Origin: JBBAGC01 sp964491265
Lineage (GTDB): Bacteria > Spirochaetota > UBA4802 > UBA5550
Assembly: GCA_964491265.1 (NCBI GenBank)
Contig: CAZBFP010000003.1
Coordinates: forward strand, 124,001-188,000
Length of the DNA stretch: 64,000 nucleotides
Direction of reading: 5' to 3'
In this document: positions 9,206 to 19,008 of the stretch, piece by piece
How positions within the stretch are numbered: the stretch's first letter is position 1
Layout: every line of letters starts with the position of its first letter
Program-made: the position numbers and the translations under genes
Notes under the pieces: generated by a model
What the model saw: only the letters and a program-made list of their open reading frames with translations
Told to the model about the DNA's origin: nothing
The model's database searches: none

Positions 9206-9278
9206 TAAATTTTATAAGTATTTTTTAGTGTTTTTGTTTCAGCCTTAAAAATATATAATTAGTAAAAGGGGAACAATT

Positions 9279-11255
9279 ATGTCAAACATCGATTTTTTTA
9301 ACCTGCCCTGGAAAGAGAAGTGGGGATGGGAGAAGATTCAATTGCCCACAGTTACTCAGAAATATGTTGAAAATTCAAAAACCTATGCAGGGAAAGATTT
9401 TCAGCTTTTTAATGCTGCGTTATATAATGGCGACAGTAATGGTAAAATGTCATGGGGCGAGGCCCACGCAAGGGTGGAGAATTACGCCTGCGGCCTTATG
9501 AGCATCGGTCTCGGGAAGCAGGAAATGGCCGGTATTATGGCAGCAAGCGGCCCATACTGGACTCATGCGGATATGGCTCTAAGCTGCGCAAATGGGGTGA
9601 GTGTAGCTATCTATCCTACACTTTCTTTTAAAGAGGTGTCCTATATTGTAAATGATTCAGGGAGCAAGTTTATTTTCTTAAGAGGGGATCATGTTCTTGA
9701 AATGGTTCTTTCCGGTTTTGGCAAAATGCCGAAACTTGAAAAAATAATTGTCATGGACCGTGAGTATAAAAGTAAGGATCCCCGCGTAATAAGCATGGGT
9801 GACCTTGAAAAAGCGGGTATTGAGTGGAAAAAAGATAAGAAAAACTTTGACGCATATATTGCCAGAAGAGATGGTGTAGTGCTTGATGATATTTACACCA
9901 TACTCTATACTTCAGGCACAACAGGGCAGGGGAAAGGGGTTGTGCTTACTCATCATAACTGCTCTGCCAGGATGCATGGTGTAAATGAGTTTTTTGATTA
10001 CTGCGGAATGGGTTTTAAGACCGAGTATACCACACTCTGCTTTCTCCCTCTTGCGCACATATTTGACAGAGGTTCTTGTCAGGGTGCGGCAATTTATAAC
10101 GGCTGTACAATCGCCTATGCTGATTCTCCAGGCACACTTCTCGATGATCTCCAGAAATATAATCCTCACTGGATTAACTGTGTGCCCAGGCTTTACGAAA
10201 AAATTTATATCCAGCTTCAGCAGAAGTTTGGTGATAAGGGACTCAAGCGTAAGCTTTTTGACTGGGCTCTTAAAGTTGGTGAGCAGGTTTTTATGCAGAG
10301 ATACGATGCTGCAACAGATACATATAACATGGGTCACGATTTTGATGTTACAGGGAATCTCCCGCTGGGGCTTAAGATTAAATATAAAATTGCTGATAAG
10401 CTCTTTGCAAAGGTCAGAGCTGTTTTCGGCAAAAACTTCAAACATTCATTTTCTGCAAGCGCCTCAATTTCACCCGATCTGCTTAAGTTTTTCTATATCA
10501 TAGGGATAAGAGTAAGTGAAGGTTACGGATCAACAGAGAGTTTCAACGCATGTTCAAATATGCCTCTTCTTGCATGCAGACCCGGATCAGTAGGGCTCGC
10601 GTCAAACGGGAGCAGACTCCGTGTATCAGATATTGGCGAGCTTGAGATAAGCGGAGCAGGTATTTTTAAAAAATACTGGAACAAACCGGAAGAGACAGCA
10701 GAATCCTTTACACCTGACGGATGGTTTAAAACAGGTGATAAGGTTGAAGTAGATAAGTTCGGTTACTACAAAATAGTAGACCGTATTAAATCTATTATCT
10801 GTCTTTCAAGCGGGAAAAACGTTGCCCCTGCAAAGATCGAATCACTTTTTGCTACAAGCCCCTATATTGAGCAGGTCTTTACAATTGGCGACGAGCGTGC
10901 AGTAATATCCACTCTTATAGTTCCAAGTTTTACCTTTTTTAAGGATAAGTTTGATGCTGAAGGGATTGAATATGATAAGAGCCAGGTGGTAATAGACAAT
11001 TCAGCAGGTGCTCCTATTGTTGTTAAAGTGGGCCCCGATTTTATTGAGAAGGGTAATATCAGAGGATTGATAGCTGAAGAGGTTGCTAAAGCAAATAAGG
11101 AACTTGAAGGCTTTGAGCAGATAAAGCAGTATTCAGTTCTTACAGAAAGATTTACTGAGCAGAATGGAATGCTTACCCCAACTCAGAAAACCAAGAAAAG
11201 AGTGGTTCTTGATACATATGCATCAGAAATTGAAAAGATGTACGCAGGAAAATAA
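9279..11255 (+). CDS. AMP-dependent long-chain acyl-CoA synthetase
   Basis: The 658-residue protein has the adenylate-forming enzyme signatures: the P-loop-like LYTSGTTGQGKGVVLTH near residue 210, the A5 motif VSEGYGSTES near residue 410, and DGWFKTGDKVEVDKFGYYKIVDR (split A7/A8 region) near residue 485. The hinge is followed by a Lys-rich C-terminal lid. Length and the N-terminal lead match bacterial and spirochaetal long-chain fatty acyl-CoA ligases, which activate fatty acids through an acyl-AMP. An AAAAGGGG ribosome-binding site precedes the start. It is a single-gene unit closed by a terminator at 11301-11333. Confidence 0.9.
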   Translation: MSNIDFFNLPWKEKWGWEKIQLPTVTQKYVENSKTYAGKDFQLFNAALYNGDSNGKMSWGEAHARVENYACGLMSIGLGKQEMAGIMAASGPYWTHADMALSCANGVSVAIYPTLSFKEVSYIVNDSGSKFIFLRGDHVLEMVLSGFGKMPKLEKIIVMDREYKSKDPRVISMGDLEKAGIEWKKDKKNFDAYIARRDGVVLDDIYTILYTSGTTGQGKGVVLTHHNCSARMHGVNEFFDYCGMGFKTEYTTLCFLPLAHIFDRGSCQGAAIYNGCTIAYADSPGTLLDDLQKYNPHWINCVPRLYEKIYIQLQQKFGDKGLKRKLFDWALKVGEQVFMQRYDAATDTYNMGHDFDVTGNLPLGLKIKYKIADKLFAKVRAVFGKNFKHSFSASASISPDLLKFFYIIGIRVSEGYGSTESFNACSNMPLLACRPGSVGLASNGSRLRVSDIGELEISGAGIFKKYWNKPEETAESFTPDGWFKTGDKVEVDKFGYYKIVDRIKSIICLSSGKNVAPAKIESLFATSPYIEQVFTIGDERAVISTLIVPSFTFFKDKFDAEGIEYDKSQVVIDNSAGAPIVVKVGPDFIEKGNIRGLIAEEVAKANKELEGFEQIKQYSVLTERFTEQNGMLTPTQKTKKRVVLDTYASEIEKMYAGK

Positions 11256-11300
11256 AATTTTTTATACACCGCAGGCCTTACTCCTGTGATGTTATTTACA

Positions 11301-11333
11301 AAAGCCTCTCCTTGAATAAGGAGGGGCTTTTTT
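11301..11333 (+). terminator. Rho-independent terminator after acyl-CoA synthetase gene
   Basis: AAAGCCTCTCCTT pairs with AAGGAGGGGCTTT around a short loop and runs into T residues (T6 at 11328-11333). It lies 46 nt after the stop codon. Confidence 0.85.
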
Positions 11334-11469
11334 GCAGTTAGATTAAATCATCGCCCCTCCTCTGCTTATTGAAATTTTAATAGCAATATCTGAAAAAATT
11401 AAAACTCCCCGGTTAATAAAATATTGTTGTCATGTCTCATATGTCTGACTTTATTGTTTAATAAAACAG

Positions 11470-11513
11470 TTTAACTTTTTAGTTAAATTATTCAGTTAAA
11501 TTATTCAGTTGAA
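11470..11513 (+). promoter_or_regulatory. Putative TetR operator: palindrome plus tandem 13-mers
   Basis: A perfect inverted repeat TTTAACT-TTTT-AGTTAAA lies at 11470-11487. It runs into three near-tandem 13-bp units of AGTTAAATTATTC (11481-11513; the third unit reads AGTTGAATC...). The block ends just before the TetR ribosome-binding site, the usual place for an autoregulatory operator. Confidence 0.6.
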
Positions 11514-11526
11514 TCTGGAGTTTATT

Positions 11527-12219
11527 ATGACAAGCAAAGAGAGAATATTAAAAGCAGCTATATCAGTATTCGCAAGAAAGGGGAGGCATGGCGCCCGTAT
11601 GGAAGAGATTGCTTCTCTAGCTCAAATTAACAAGGCGATGATATATTATTTTTTCCACAGCAAGGACGATCTTTATTTTGAAGTGTTAAAATTAGTCCAT
11701 TCTGAAACCACGATGTCACTTTCCGGAATAACCGTAAGGGCAATTGAAAGCGGCCAGGGGTATGAGTATGTTCTGAGAAATTTTATATCTGCCATGATTT
11801 CATATTTCAGTGAAAATAATTATTACACAAGAATCCTCATAGAGTCCATGACCAGCGGAAGTGAAGAGATATCTCAATCGATCAAAGAGTTGAAGGATTG
11901 CATTCCTGATAGGTCGGGTACTGAAAGATTTAAAGAGTTTTTTGAAAAAGGGAAATCAGAAGGAATTATCCGTCATGATGTAGATATAGTGCATATGGTT
12001 ATCAGCATGATCGGGATGTCCATGATTTATTTTTTTTCAAGATCAATAACAGAGGCTATGGAGATTGAGGTGTCTGACGAAAAGTATTTCCTTGAGCAAA
12101 GAAGAGAGAGTATAATAGACCTGGTGTTTAACAGCATATTTATTAATAAAGGGAATGATCTGGAAAATAAAAAAACCCGGTCTAAAAGTAAAAATCCTGA
12201 TAATAGCAATAGGAGATAA
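11527..12219 (+). CDS. TetR/AcrR-family transcriptional regulator
   Basis: Residues ~1-55 form a TetR HTH: KERILKAAISVFARKGRHGARMEEIA, then INKAMIYYFFHSKDDLYFEV. The C-terminal part is a variable all-helical ligand domain with a long charged tail. The frame is open to a TTG at 11509, but the GGAG at 11517-11520 places the start at the ATG 11527, giving about 230 residues. It stands 5 nt before the TolC-type gene and upstream of an RND permease, so it most likely controls this efflux operon and itself through the palindromic repeats just upstream. Confidence 0.85.
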   Translation: MTSKERILKAAISVFARKGRHGARMEEIASLAQINKAMIYYFFHSKDDLYFEVLKLVHSETTMSLSGITVRAIESGQGYEYVLRNFISAMISYFSENNYYTRILIESMTSGSEEISQSIKELKDCIPDRSGTERFKEFFEKGKSEGIIRHDVDIVHMVISMIGMSMIYFFSRSITEAMEIEVSDEKYFLEQRRESIIDLVFNSIFINKGNDLENKKTRSKSKNPDNSNRR

Positions 12220-12224
12220 ATCAG

Positions 12225-13775
12225 ATGCGAAAAATATTTTTAATAACAGCAATGCTCACCTTTCTTTTTCTGAGCACAATTATATATAGTCAGAATACTT
12301 CAGGCTCAGCAGAATCAATCGCCCCGATTGAGGTTGAGCTGGCAGATGAGGCTGCAATTGTTATAGGGGCACAAAGGATAACGCTTGCACAGGCTATAAA
12401 AATCGCCATAGACCAGAACCAGGATATACTCATGGGGAAATACGATGTTGCGATGACAGATTCCGATTCTGAAAGATATAAAACAAAGTACTCCCCCTTT
12501 TTTAATGCTGAGGCAGGGCTTGGAACATATAAATACCCTGAGATGATGCAGCATAGCACCGGGAAAAGTAAAAATTCAGCTGATGTTTCCGCATCAATTG
12601 CCAAAATGTTTTCAAGCGGAACAACTGTTGCTGCAGGTGTAAATAAATCCTACAGTGACACTCGATGGAACGATCCTACGCTTCCTGAAAAAGCTTATAA
12701 TCCGGTTGTCTTTGTTCAGGTGCAGCAGGAACTCCTGAAAAATGCCTTCGGCTACACTGACAGGAGGGAACAGAAGCTCCTGAACAATGCAGCGCTAATG
12801 CAGAGAGATGCGATTATTTACAATCTCTCACTTGTTGTTGTAGGGGTTATTGTGGACTACTGGAATGTTGTTGTAAACAAAAACCAGATGGATAATGCCC
12901 GGCTTATGCTGCAGGAAACAAGAAGGGTAAGAAATATTATTTCAGGGAATGTAAGGCTTGGACTTGCGGAAAGATTTGAGCTGAATTTATGGAATTCCCT
13001 GGTTGCCTCTTCAGAAGCCATGGTGGCTAACAGTGAGCAGCAGTACAGGGATTCTCTAAGAAATTTTCTTAGAGTGGTGAATCTTGATGAGGATATAACA
13101 ATGGAAGGGAAGGCTATCCTTTCTTCCGCCCTTCCGGAGATAAATGAGGAAGAGGCTCTCAAAATAGCCTATGAAAGCAGGGTGGATTACAGAAACGCAC
13201 TGCGTGCCATGGAAAACTCCAGGCTGCAGCTTGAAATAGCAAGAAACAACGCTCTCCCTTCAGTTACCGGTGAGATTACAGTTTCATCAATGGACTATAA
13301 CTCACAAATGGGTGAATCCTACTCAAACACAGTAACCGGGGAGAATCCCTCCCTTGAAGCGCGTGTACGGGTAACCTACCCTCTGGACAACAGGGACCAG
13401 AAGATAAGCGAAAGAAACGCAAGATGGGGAGTTGAGCAGTCCAGGCACGAGGTAGATAAATACAAACGTGTTGTTAAGGATGATGTGGTAAGCAAAATTG
13501 AAAAGATAAGAACAAATCATCATCTTTACCAGAAAGCAAAGGTAGCACGTATTGAAGCAGAAACCTATTACAGGAGTATGCTTGTAAGCCTCCGTAGAGG
13601 ACGCTTTACAGCAGCTGCAGCGCGGGATGCACTTGACTCTCTGATAAGCAGCAGGGAGCAGGAACTTGCAATGCTGGTATACTACAATGCTTCACTTCTT
13701 GAATTTGAGGTTTCAAAAAATCAGCTCTTTGAAACCTATGAAATTGATGTAGAATCCTACATTCCTAAAAACTGA
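12225..13775 (+). CDS. TolC-family outer membrane efflux protein
   Basis: The 516-residue product begins with a signal peptide (IFLITAMLTFLFLSTIIYS) and then an OEP-type helix (ITLAQAIKIAIDQNQDILMG). Two long helical/beta repeats follow, as in trimeric TolC channels; a second OEP helix starts near ALKIAYESRVDYRNALRAMENS. It would form the outer-membrane duct for the RND pump encoded 34 nt downstream. It lies between TetR and RND genes in one operon. Confidence 0.85.
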   Translation: MRKIFLITAMLTFLFLSTIIYSQNTSGSAESIAPIEVELADEAAIVIGAQRITLAQAIKIAIDQNQDILMGKYDVAMTDSDSERYKTKYSPFFNAEAGLGTYKYPEMMQHSTGKSKNSADVSASIAKMFSSGTTVAAGVNKSYSDTRWNDPTLPEKAYNPVVFVQVQQELLKNAFGYTDRREQKLLNNAALMQRDAIIYNLSLVVVGVIVDYWNVVVNKNQMDNARLMLQETRRVRNIISGNVRLGLAERFELNLWNSLVASSEAMVANSEQQYRDSLRNFLRVVNLDEDITMEGKAILSSALPEINEEEALKIAYESRVDYRNALRAMENSRLQLEIARNNALPSVTGEITVSSMDYNSQMGESYSNTVTGENPSLEARVRVTYPLDNRDQKISERNARWGVEQSRHEVDKYKRVVKDDVVSKIEKIRTNHHLYQKAKVARIEAETYYRSMLVSLRRGRFTAAAARDALDSLISSREQELAMLVYYNASLLEFEVSKNQLFETYEIDVESYIPKN

Positions 13776-13809
13776 GCTTACTGTATATTAACCAGAAGGT
13801 GGAATTGAA

Positions 13810-16800
13810 ATGATAACAATAATAAAATATTTAATGAAGGAGAAGCTGGTTGTTTCTCTAATAATCGGGCTTGTAATAATGCTTGGTGTCATGTCGCTTA
13901 AAAGCTTTAACAGGGAATCGATCCCTGAGGTAAGTTTTGATATGGTAACAATAAAGACTGTCTATCCGGGGGGTGCTCCGGATGAGCTTGAAAGTCTGGT
14001 CACCATACCCATAGAAAAAAAGCTGAGGGAAGTAGACGGACTTGATAAGGTGAGGTCCTACAATATAGAGAATGTATCTGTTATAGCCCTTTATATCGAA
14101 GAAAAAGCCCGTGATAAAAGGAAGATAATTCAGGATATTAAAGATGCTGTTGACCTTGTTGAAAATCTTCCGGTAAACGTAGAAAAGCCTGTTGTTGAAG
14201 AGATTACAACAGATAAAACGGATATTATTTATGCAGCAATAAAAGCTGAAAATGATACTGTGCCTTTTACTGTATTGCGGGAGGTTGCAGGCAGTCTGGA
14301 AGATTTTTTCTACGATTTTGACGGAGTAGCTGAAGTCGCTAAAAACGGTTTTTATGACAGGGAATTTCTGGTTGAGGTTGACCCGGCTAAACTGTCTCAG
14401 TACAGATTAGGTATAAATGATGTTATAAATAAAATTGCATTAAGAAACATCGATCTCCCGGGCGGTCCTTTAAGAGTGGGGGAGGATGAGTTTGTACTCC
14501 GCACTAAGGGGCAGTATAACAATATCAGGGAAGTACTGAACACTGTAGTTCAGTCCAATGATGCCGGATTCGTAGTTAGGATCAGGGACATAGCTGTGGT
14601 AAAGGACACAGTTGAGGAACCTAAGGTTCTTGAAAGGTTCCAGGGTAAGAGGGCCATGATTTTTAGAGTTCTGAAAAAGAAGAGTTCTGACCAGATAAAC
14701 CTTACTGATAGAATAAAAAATGAAATAGGTGATTTTAATAATCCTCACCCCGATCTGGTAAGCATTGAGCTTTTTCATGACCAGAGCGTATACACAAGAA
14801 GGAGCATAGACTCTGTTCTGGTTAACGCTGCAACCGGGTTTATACTTCTGGCACTGGTGCTCTTCGCCATGCTTGGTGTAAGAATGGCAACACTTGTGAC
14901 AGCAACTGTACCCCTTGTGTTTATGGTGGCTTTTATAGGGCTTAGTTCCGCGGGGGTTACAATCAATATTATAAGCCTCTTCGGTTTTATTATGGTTCTG
15001 GGTATGATAGTCGATTTCGGGATAGTTGTTTCAGAAAATGCCCACAGGTATATAGAGATGGGTCTTAAAAAAAGTGATGCCATCATTAAGGGGACTGCTG
15101 AAATAATGTGGCCTGTTACAGTAACTTTTCTCTGCATTGCTACAGCATTTACCCCTCTTATGCTTCTTTCAGGAATTATGGGTAAATTTATAAAATATAT
15201 CCCCATGGTTGTAATGATATGCCTTGTAGCCTCTTGGGTAATTGCGATTTTTGTAATGCCCACATTCCTTAATATGTTCGGAAATGACAGGCATAACAAG
15301 AATAATGAAGAGAGTGTAGTACTGGAGGATGGGGAGCATCTTGAAAAGGGGTTTTTCGGTAAATTCCAGATTTTATATATGAAGCTTCTTCAACTTGCTC
15401 TTAGGCGCAGATATATAACAGTTGCGATTTTATTCTTCATGCTTATAGGTTCACTTGCACTTGTCCCGGTTGTGGGCTTTGTTTTTAGTCCGGATGGCGG
15501 GGGTGAGGAGATTGAGATTAAAACCTATCTTCCAAACAGCCGTAATCTTCAGACCAATCTGAGGGAGATTAAAAAGATGGAAAAAATTATTCTGGAGCTG
15601 CCTGAGACAGAACTAAAGGAGGTCTACTCCAGGGTGGGTACAGAGGTTCCTTTTGGACTTGATCCTCAGCCCGGTGATGGTACACACAAATCAACAATTC
15701 ATGTATATCTTACTCCAGAGGGTGACAGGGAAAGGACATCTGAAGATATTGAGGTACAGCTGCGAGGTCAGTTTGCTGAAGCACAATCTAAGGGTATTAT
15801 TTCCGCAGATATGGTTATAAATATTAAAGTTCAGTACAGAAGGCCCCCTATTGGCGATCCGGTGAATGTGGAGCTGAGAGGAGATGATTTCGATATTCTA
15901 AACAGAATGGCGGATGAATATATAACCTTTCTTCGCGATATTGACGGGGTTTATGATATTAAAACTGATTTTGAACCGGGAAAAACCGAATTCAGGTATA
16001 ATATTGATGAGGTTATGGCATCAAGGGCAAAGGTATCTGCTAAGGATGTTGCAACAGCTATTAATGCTTCATTTGATGGGACAAAAGCCACTACAGTCAG
16101 GGAGGGTGAGGATGAAATAGGGATCAGAATAAGGTTTAATGAAGGGGCTCGCAGGAGCATGCGGGGTCTTGAAGATGTGATGATTTCTAATAACAGCGGA
16201 GGGCTCATCCCCCTTGGTATGATTACTACTAAAAATGAAAAGGCTGGATACTCGCATATTAACAGGCTTAACTTCAGAAGAGTAATACAGGTGAAGGCAC
16301 AGGTAGATCTGACAAAAACAACCTCTGTTAAGGTTAACTCTGATCTGGCTTCATTTTTTTCGGATATGGAAGAGCGTTACCCCGGATATTTTGTTTCATA
16401 TGGAGGTGAACACGAAGATACATCTGAAAGCCTGGCGGAACTGGGTGTATATTTTCAGATATCTCTTGTTGTAATATTTATTATTCTGGCGATCTTTTTT
16501 AAATCTTTAATGATCCCACTTGTTGTTATGATTGCCATACCCTTCTCCCTTATAGGGGTAATATTTGCAGTGTTTACACATGGAGAGGTTCTATGTTTTA
16601 TGAGTGTACTGGCCATATTCAGTCTGGCAGGGATTATAGTAAGCAACACAGTCACACTTGTTGAGTTTATTAATAATAAGCGGAAAGATAATCATGGCCT
16701 GGTTGATGCTATTGTTGAAGCGGGTATATTGAGGCTTCGTCCAATAATTCTTACCACAGCTACTACTGTACTCGGGCTTTTTCCCAGTATTTACGGTATA

Positions 16801-16998
16801 GGTGAAAAAAATCATATGACTGCACCCCTGGCGCTTGCATTCGGTTATGGGCTTATCTTTGCCACAGTAATTACCCTCATTCTTGTACCTTCATTTTATT
16901 ATATTGCAGAGGATATTAAGGGTTTATGCTCCAGAGTGTTAAGGCTGGCCGGTATTGAGATTAATGGCACTCTTGTGAAAGAGGTTCATGACGGGTAA
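13810..16998 (+). CDS. RND-family efflux permease (AcrB/Czc-like)
   Basis: At 1062 residues it has full RND length, with two repeats of one N-terminal span plus a large periplasmic loop and a five-span cluster. The first TM cluster carries GMIVDFGIVVSENAHRYIEMG, which holds an Asp-containing TM4-like motif; a second cluster is near residues 880-1040. Early residues NRESIPEVSFDMVTIKT and YPGGAPDELE are typical of RND porter domains. It is probably a proton-driven exporter of hydrophobic compounds. No periplasmic adaptor (HlyD/AcrA-type) gene lies in the operon; it may be encoded elsewhere. Confidence 0.88.
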   Translation: MITIIKYLMKEKLVVSLIIGLVIMLGVMSLKSFNRESIPEVSFDMVTIKTVYPGGAPDELESLVTIPIEKKLREVDGLDKVRSYNIENVSVIALYIEEKARDKRKIIQDIKDAVDLVENLPVNVEKPVVEEITTDKTDIIYAAIKAENDTVPFTVLREVAGSLEDFFYDFDGVAEVAKNGFYDREFLVEVDPAKLSQYRLGINDVINKIALRNIDLPGGPLRVGEDEFVLRTKGQYNNIREVLNTVVQSNDAGFVVRIRDIAVVKDTVEEPKVLERFQGKRAMIFRVLKKKSSDQINLTDRIKNEIGDFNNPHPDLVSIELFHDQSVYTRRSIDSVLVNAATGFILLALVLFAMLGVRMATLVTATVPLVFMVAFIGLSSAGVTINIISLFGFIMVLGMIVDFGIVVSENAHRYIEMGLKKSDAIIKGTAEIMWPVTVTFLCIATAFTPLMLLSGIMGKFIKYIPMVVMICLVASWVIAIFVMPTFLNMFGNDRHNKNNEESVVLEDGEHLEKGFFGKFQILYMKLLQLALRRRYITVAILFFMLIGSLALVPVVGFVFSPDGGGEEIEIKTYLPNSRNLQTNLREIKKMEKIILELPETELKEVYSRVGTEVPFGLDPQPGDGTHKSTIHVYLTPEGDRERTSEDIEVQLRGQFAEAQSKGIISADMVINIKVQYRRPPIGDPVNVELRGDDFDILNRMADEYITFLRDIDGVYDIKTDFEPGKTEFRYNIDEVMASRAKVSAKDVATAINASFDGTKATTVREGEDEIGIRIRFNEGARRSMRGLEDVMISNNSGGLIPLGMITTKNEKAGYSHINRLNFRRVIQVKAQVDLTKTTSVKVNSDLASFFSDMEERYPGYFVSYGGEHEDTSESLAELGVYFQISLVVIFIILAIFFKSLMIPLVVMIAIPFSLIGVIFAVFTHGEVLCFMSVLAIFSLAGIIVSNTVTLVEFINNKRKDNHGLVDAIVEAGILRLRPIILTTATTVLGLFPSIYGIGEKNHMTAPLALAFGYGLIFATVITLILVPSFYYIAEDIKGLCSRVLRLAGIEINGTLVKEVHDG

Positions 16999-17067
16999 TG
17001 GGACACTTTTAATAAATGGTTTTTACTGACCATATCCGGTGTTAATTCATTATCTTCTATTTGAAAT

Positions 17068-17150
17068 AAAATGCTCTAATATTCCTGCTGCCGTAGGCGG
17101 CGGGAATACGGGAAACATCATTATTACACTAAAAAATAATTTTATCAATA
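17068..17150 (-). repeat. REP-like hairpin element (copy 2, inverted)
   Basis: Read on the minus strand this matches the element at about 2975-3060: a TTTTTTAGTGTAAT arm, a C/G-rich hairpin around 17083-17107 (TTCCTGCTGCC pairing imperfectly with GGCGGCGGGAA), then an AT-rich tail. It lies downstream of the RND gene. Confidence 0.6.
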
Positions 17151-17255
17151 ATTACTGATTAAGATCATAAATTTTTACTTGTTATATAGGCAGGGGGGAA
17201 TAAAAAGTTACCATTTAGCTGAAGGCTGATAATTTGTTCAGACAGGGGATATGTA

Positions 17256-17606
17256 ATGGGATTTTTCAGGGCAGATGGAATAAAAGAATACAAGGCAATT
17301 GCCGCAAAAAATTCCGGCAGTGTTGCTGTTTTTCTTGAGACAAGGAACGGGAAAAATTCTCCGGCTATTGAGCTGGCTGTTATTGTTGACAGGCCAAGGC
17401 AGTATTCGATCCGGATGAATGAACTTAAATTTTTCAAAAAGTCCTTTGAAACAAAGTTCCCCCAAAAAGATGAGTTCACCTATTGCGGATTCGCACCCCT
17501 TGATGAAGAGTTCGAAATATTTGAGGATTATATAAAATTGAAAAACAGTGGAAAAGAAATTACGATCAAAAAAGTATCCTACTATGAAGGGCTCCTTGAC
17601 AGGTAG
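17256..17606 (+). CDS. Hypothetical protein, 116 residues
   Basis: AGGGGAT precedes the ATG, and the frame has normal coding character. The product is soluble, basic and mixed alpha/beta (FLETRNGKNSPAIELAVIVDRPRQYSIRMNE is its core, split here by no obvious domain edge). No family recognised. It is a single gene convergent with the YdcZ-type transporter gene 11 nt away. Confidence 0.6.
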   Translation: MGFFRADGIKEYKAIAAKNSGSVAVFLETRNGKNSPAIELAVIVDRPRQYSIRMNELKFFKKSFETKFPQKDEFTYCGFAPLDEEFEIFEDYIKLKNSGKEITIKKVSYYEGLLDR

Positions 17607-17617
17607 CTGATTGAGGC

Positions 17618-18079
17618 TTAACCAATACGTATAAGCATTACGCCCGCACAGATAAGAACTATACCTGCTATTTTGGCAGCGCTTACCGGATTGACATTGT
17701 ATCCCAAAATACCGAAGTGATCCAGAATAACTGATGCAGCCATCTGACCTGCAAGAATTAAAGCGAGCATTGATACAGCGCCAACCTTATCTACAAGAAT
17801 AACGCATGATGTTACAAAAAACGCACCCAGTATACCGCCGGTCCATATCCACCATGGCGCCCCGGCAAAAGCCCCAGGCCCGGGAACAGGGACCCGCGTG
17901 ATAAGTGCGTAAACAATAAGTGTTGCTGTTCCTGCCATAAATGAAATAATAGAAGCAGTAACCGGAGAGCCTGCAAAAAAATTCAACCTTGCATTCATCC
18001 CTGCCTGCACAGGGATTGTTGCACCGGCGATCAGGGCCATTGCAAGATATAATAAAGTTATGATTATACCCTGGCTCAT
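17618..18079 (-). CDS. DMT-superfamily (YdcZ-type) small transporter
   Basis: The 153-residue protein has about five hydrophobic helices and matches the half-size DMT/EamA-like YdcZ pattern: IPVQAGMNARLNFFAGSP at the N-terminus and VSMLALILAGQMAASVILDHFG near residue 105. Substrate unknown. Its start overlaps the stop of the upstream permease gene by one base (TAATG), so it is the last gene of the nucleoside ABC transporter operon. Confidence 0.8.
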   Translation of the reverse strand: MSQGIIITLLYLAMALIAGATIPVQAGMNARLNFFAGSPVTASIISFMAGTATLIVYALITRVPVPGPGAFAGAPWWIWTGGILGAFFVTSCVILVDKVGAVSMLALILAGQMAASVILDHFGILGYNVNPVSAAKIAGIVLICAGVMLIRIG

Positions 18080-19008
18080 TAACGCTCCTCCCTGAAATAG
18101 GATACCCCTAAATTCGCCGGAGCATGACCTGACCTGGACTTCCTCACTGATACAAAAATTAGTATTACAATAGTGACAATATACGGCAGCATATCAATTA
18201 TATACTGTGAAATCTGGAAGTCATATTTCTGAAGCCTGAATCCGATAATATCGAGCCCGCCGAAGAGGAAAGCGCCGATAAAAACCCGGTATGGATTCCA
18301 TCTGCAGAAAATTACAAGTGCAACAGCAATCCATCCCCGCCCTGCTGTAACATTCTCCTGCCATGAAGGTATGTAAACAAGTGACAGGTAGGCCCCTGCA
18401 ATACCGCAGAGAATTCCCCCCAGTATTATATGGGCATACTTATAAAGGGTAATATTTATCCCTGCAGCATCAGCTGCTGCAGTGTTTTCGCCCACTGCTC
18501 TCAGGTTAAGGCCCATGCGCGTATTGTACAGGTATATCCCGGCGAGTATTGTTAAGACATACCCTGTATAAACAAGAATCCCATGATTGAAAAAAATCTG
18601 CCCCAGATATGGAATATCTCCAAGAATGGGGAGCTTTATATCTGCAAAGAAAAGCTTCATATTGTCAGGGATAACCTCACCTAAAAGCCCCTTACCCATA
18701 AAGCTGGCAAATCCTGTACCAAAAATGGTCAGGGTTAAACCCGCCACTACCTGGTTAGCCCGGAGTGTAACAGTAAGGATACCGTAAATTAAAGCCCCTG
18801 TTGCTCCTGCTCCCATTGCCCCTGCCAGGGCCAGGTAGGGATTACCTGTGGACATTGCTGTAATAAATCCAACAACAGCACCCATAAGCATCATCCCTTC
18901 AACACCAAGGTTAAGGTGCCCCGATTTCTCGGTCATTATTTCACCCAGAATAGCAAAGAGTAGCGGGGTGCCTGCCACAACAGCTGCAGTAAAAAAAGAT
19001 ATATCCAT
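18079..19008 (-). CDS. Nucleoside ABC transporter permease (NupQ/YufQ-like)
   Basis: A 309-residue BPD_transp_2-type permease with about eight membrane spans. Signatures include GEIMTEKSGHLNLGVEGMMLMGA at the N-terminus, LRANQVVAGLTLTIFG, and LNLRAVGENTAAADAAGIN in the cytoplasmic loop that contacts the ATPase. It forms the membrane channel together with the adjacent second permease. Stop and start codons of neighbours overlap by one base on both sides. Partners are the two-ABC ATPase and the Bmp/PnrA-type receptor upstream. Confidence 0.88.
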   Translation of the reverse strand: MDISFFTAAVVAGTPLLFAILGEIMTEKSGHLNLGVEGMMLMGAVVGFITAMSTGNPYLALAGAMGAGATGALIYGILTVTLRANQVVAGLTLTIFGTGFASFMGKGLLGEVIPDNMKLFFADIKLPILGDIPYLGQIFFNHGILVYTGYVLTILAGIYLYNTRMGLNLRAVGENTAAADAAGINITLYKYAHIILGGILCGIAGAYLSLVYIPSWQENVTAGRGWIAVALVIFCRWNPYRVFIGAFLFGGLDIIGFRLQKYDFQISQYIIDMLPYIVTIVILIFVSVRKSRSGHAPANLGVSYFREER

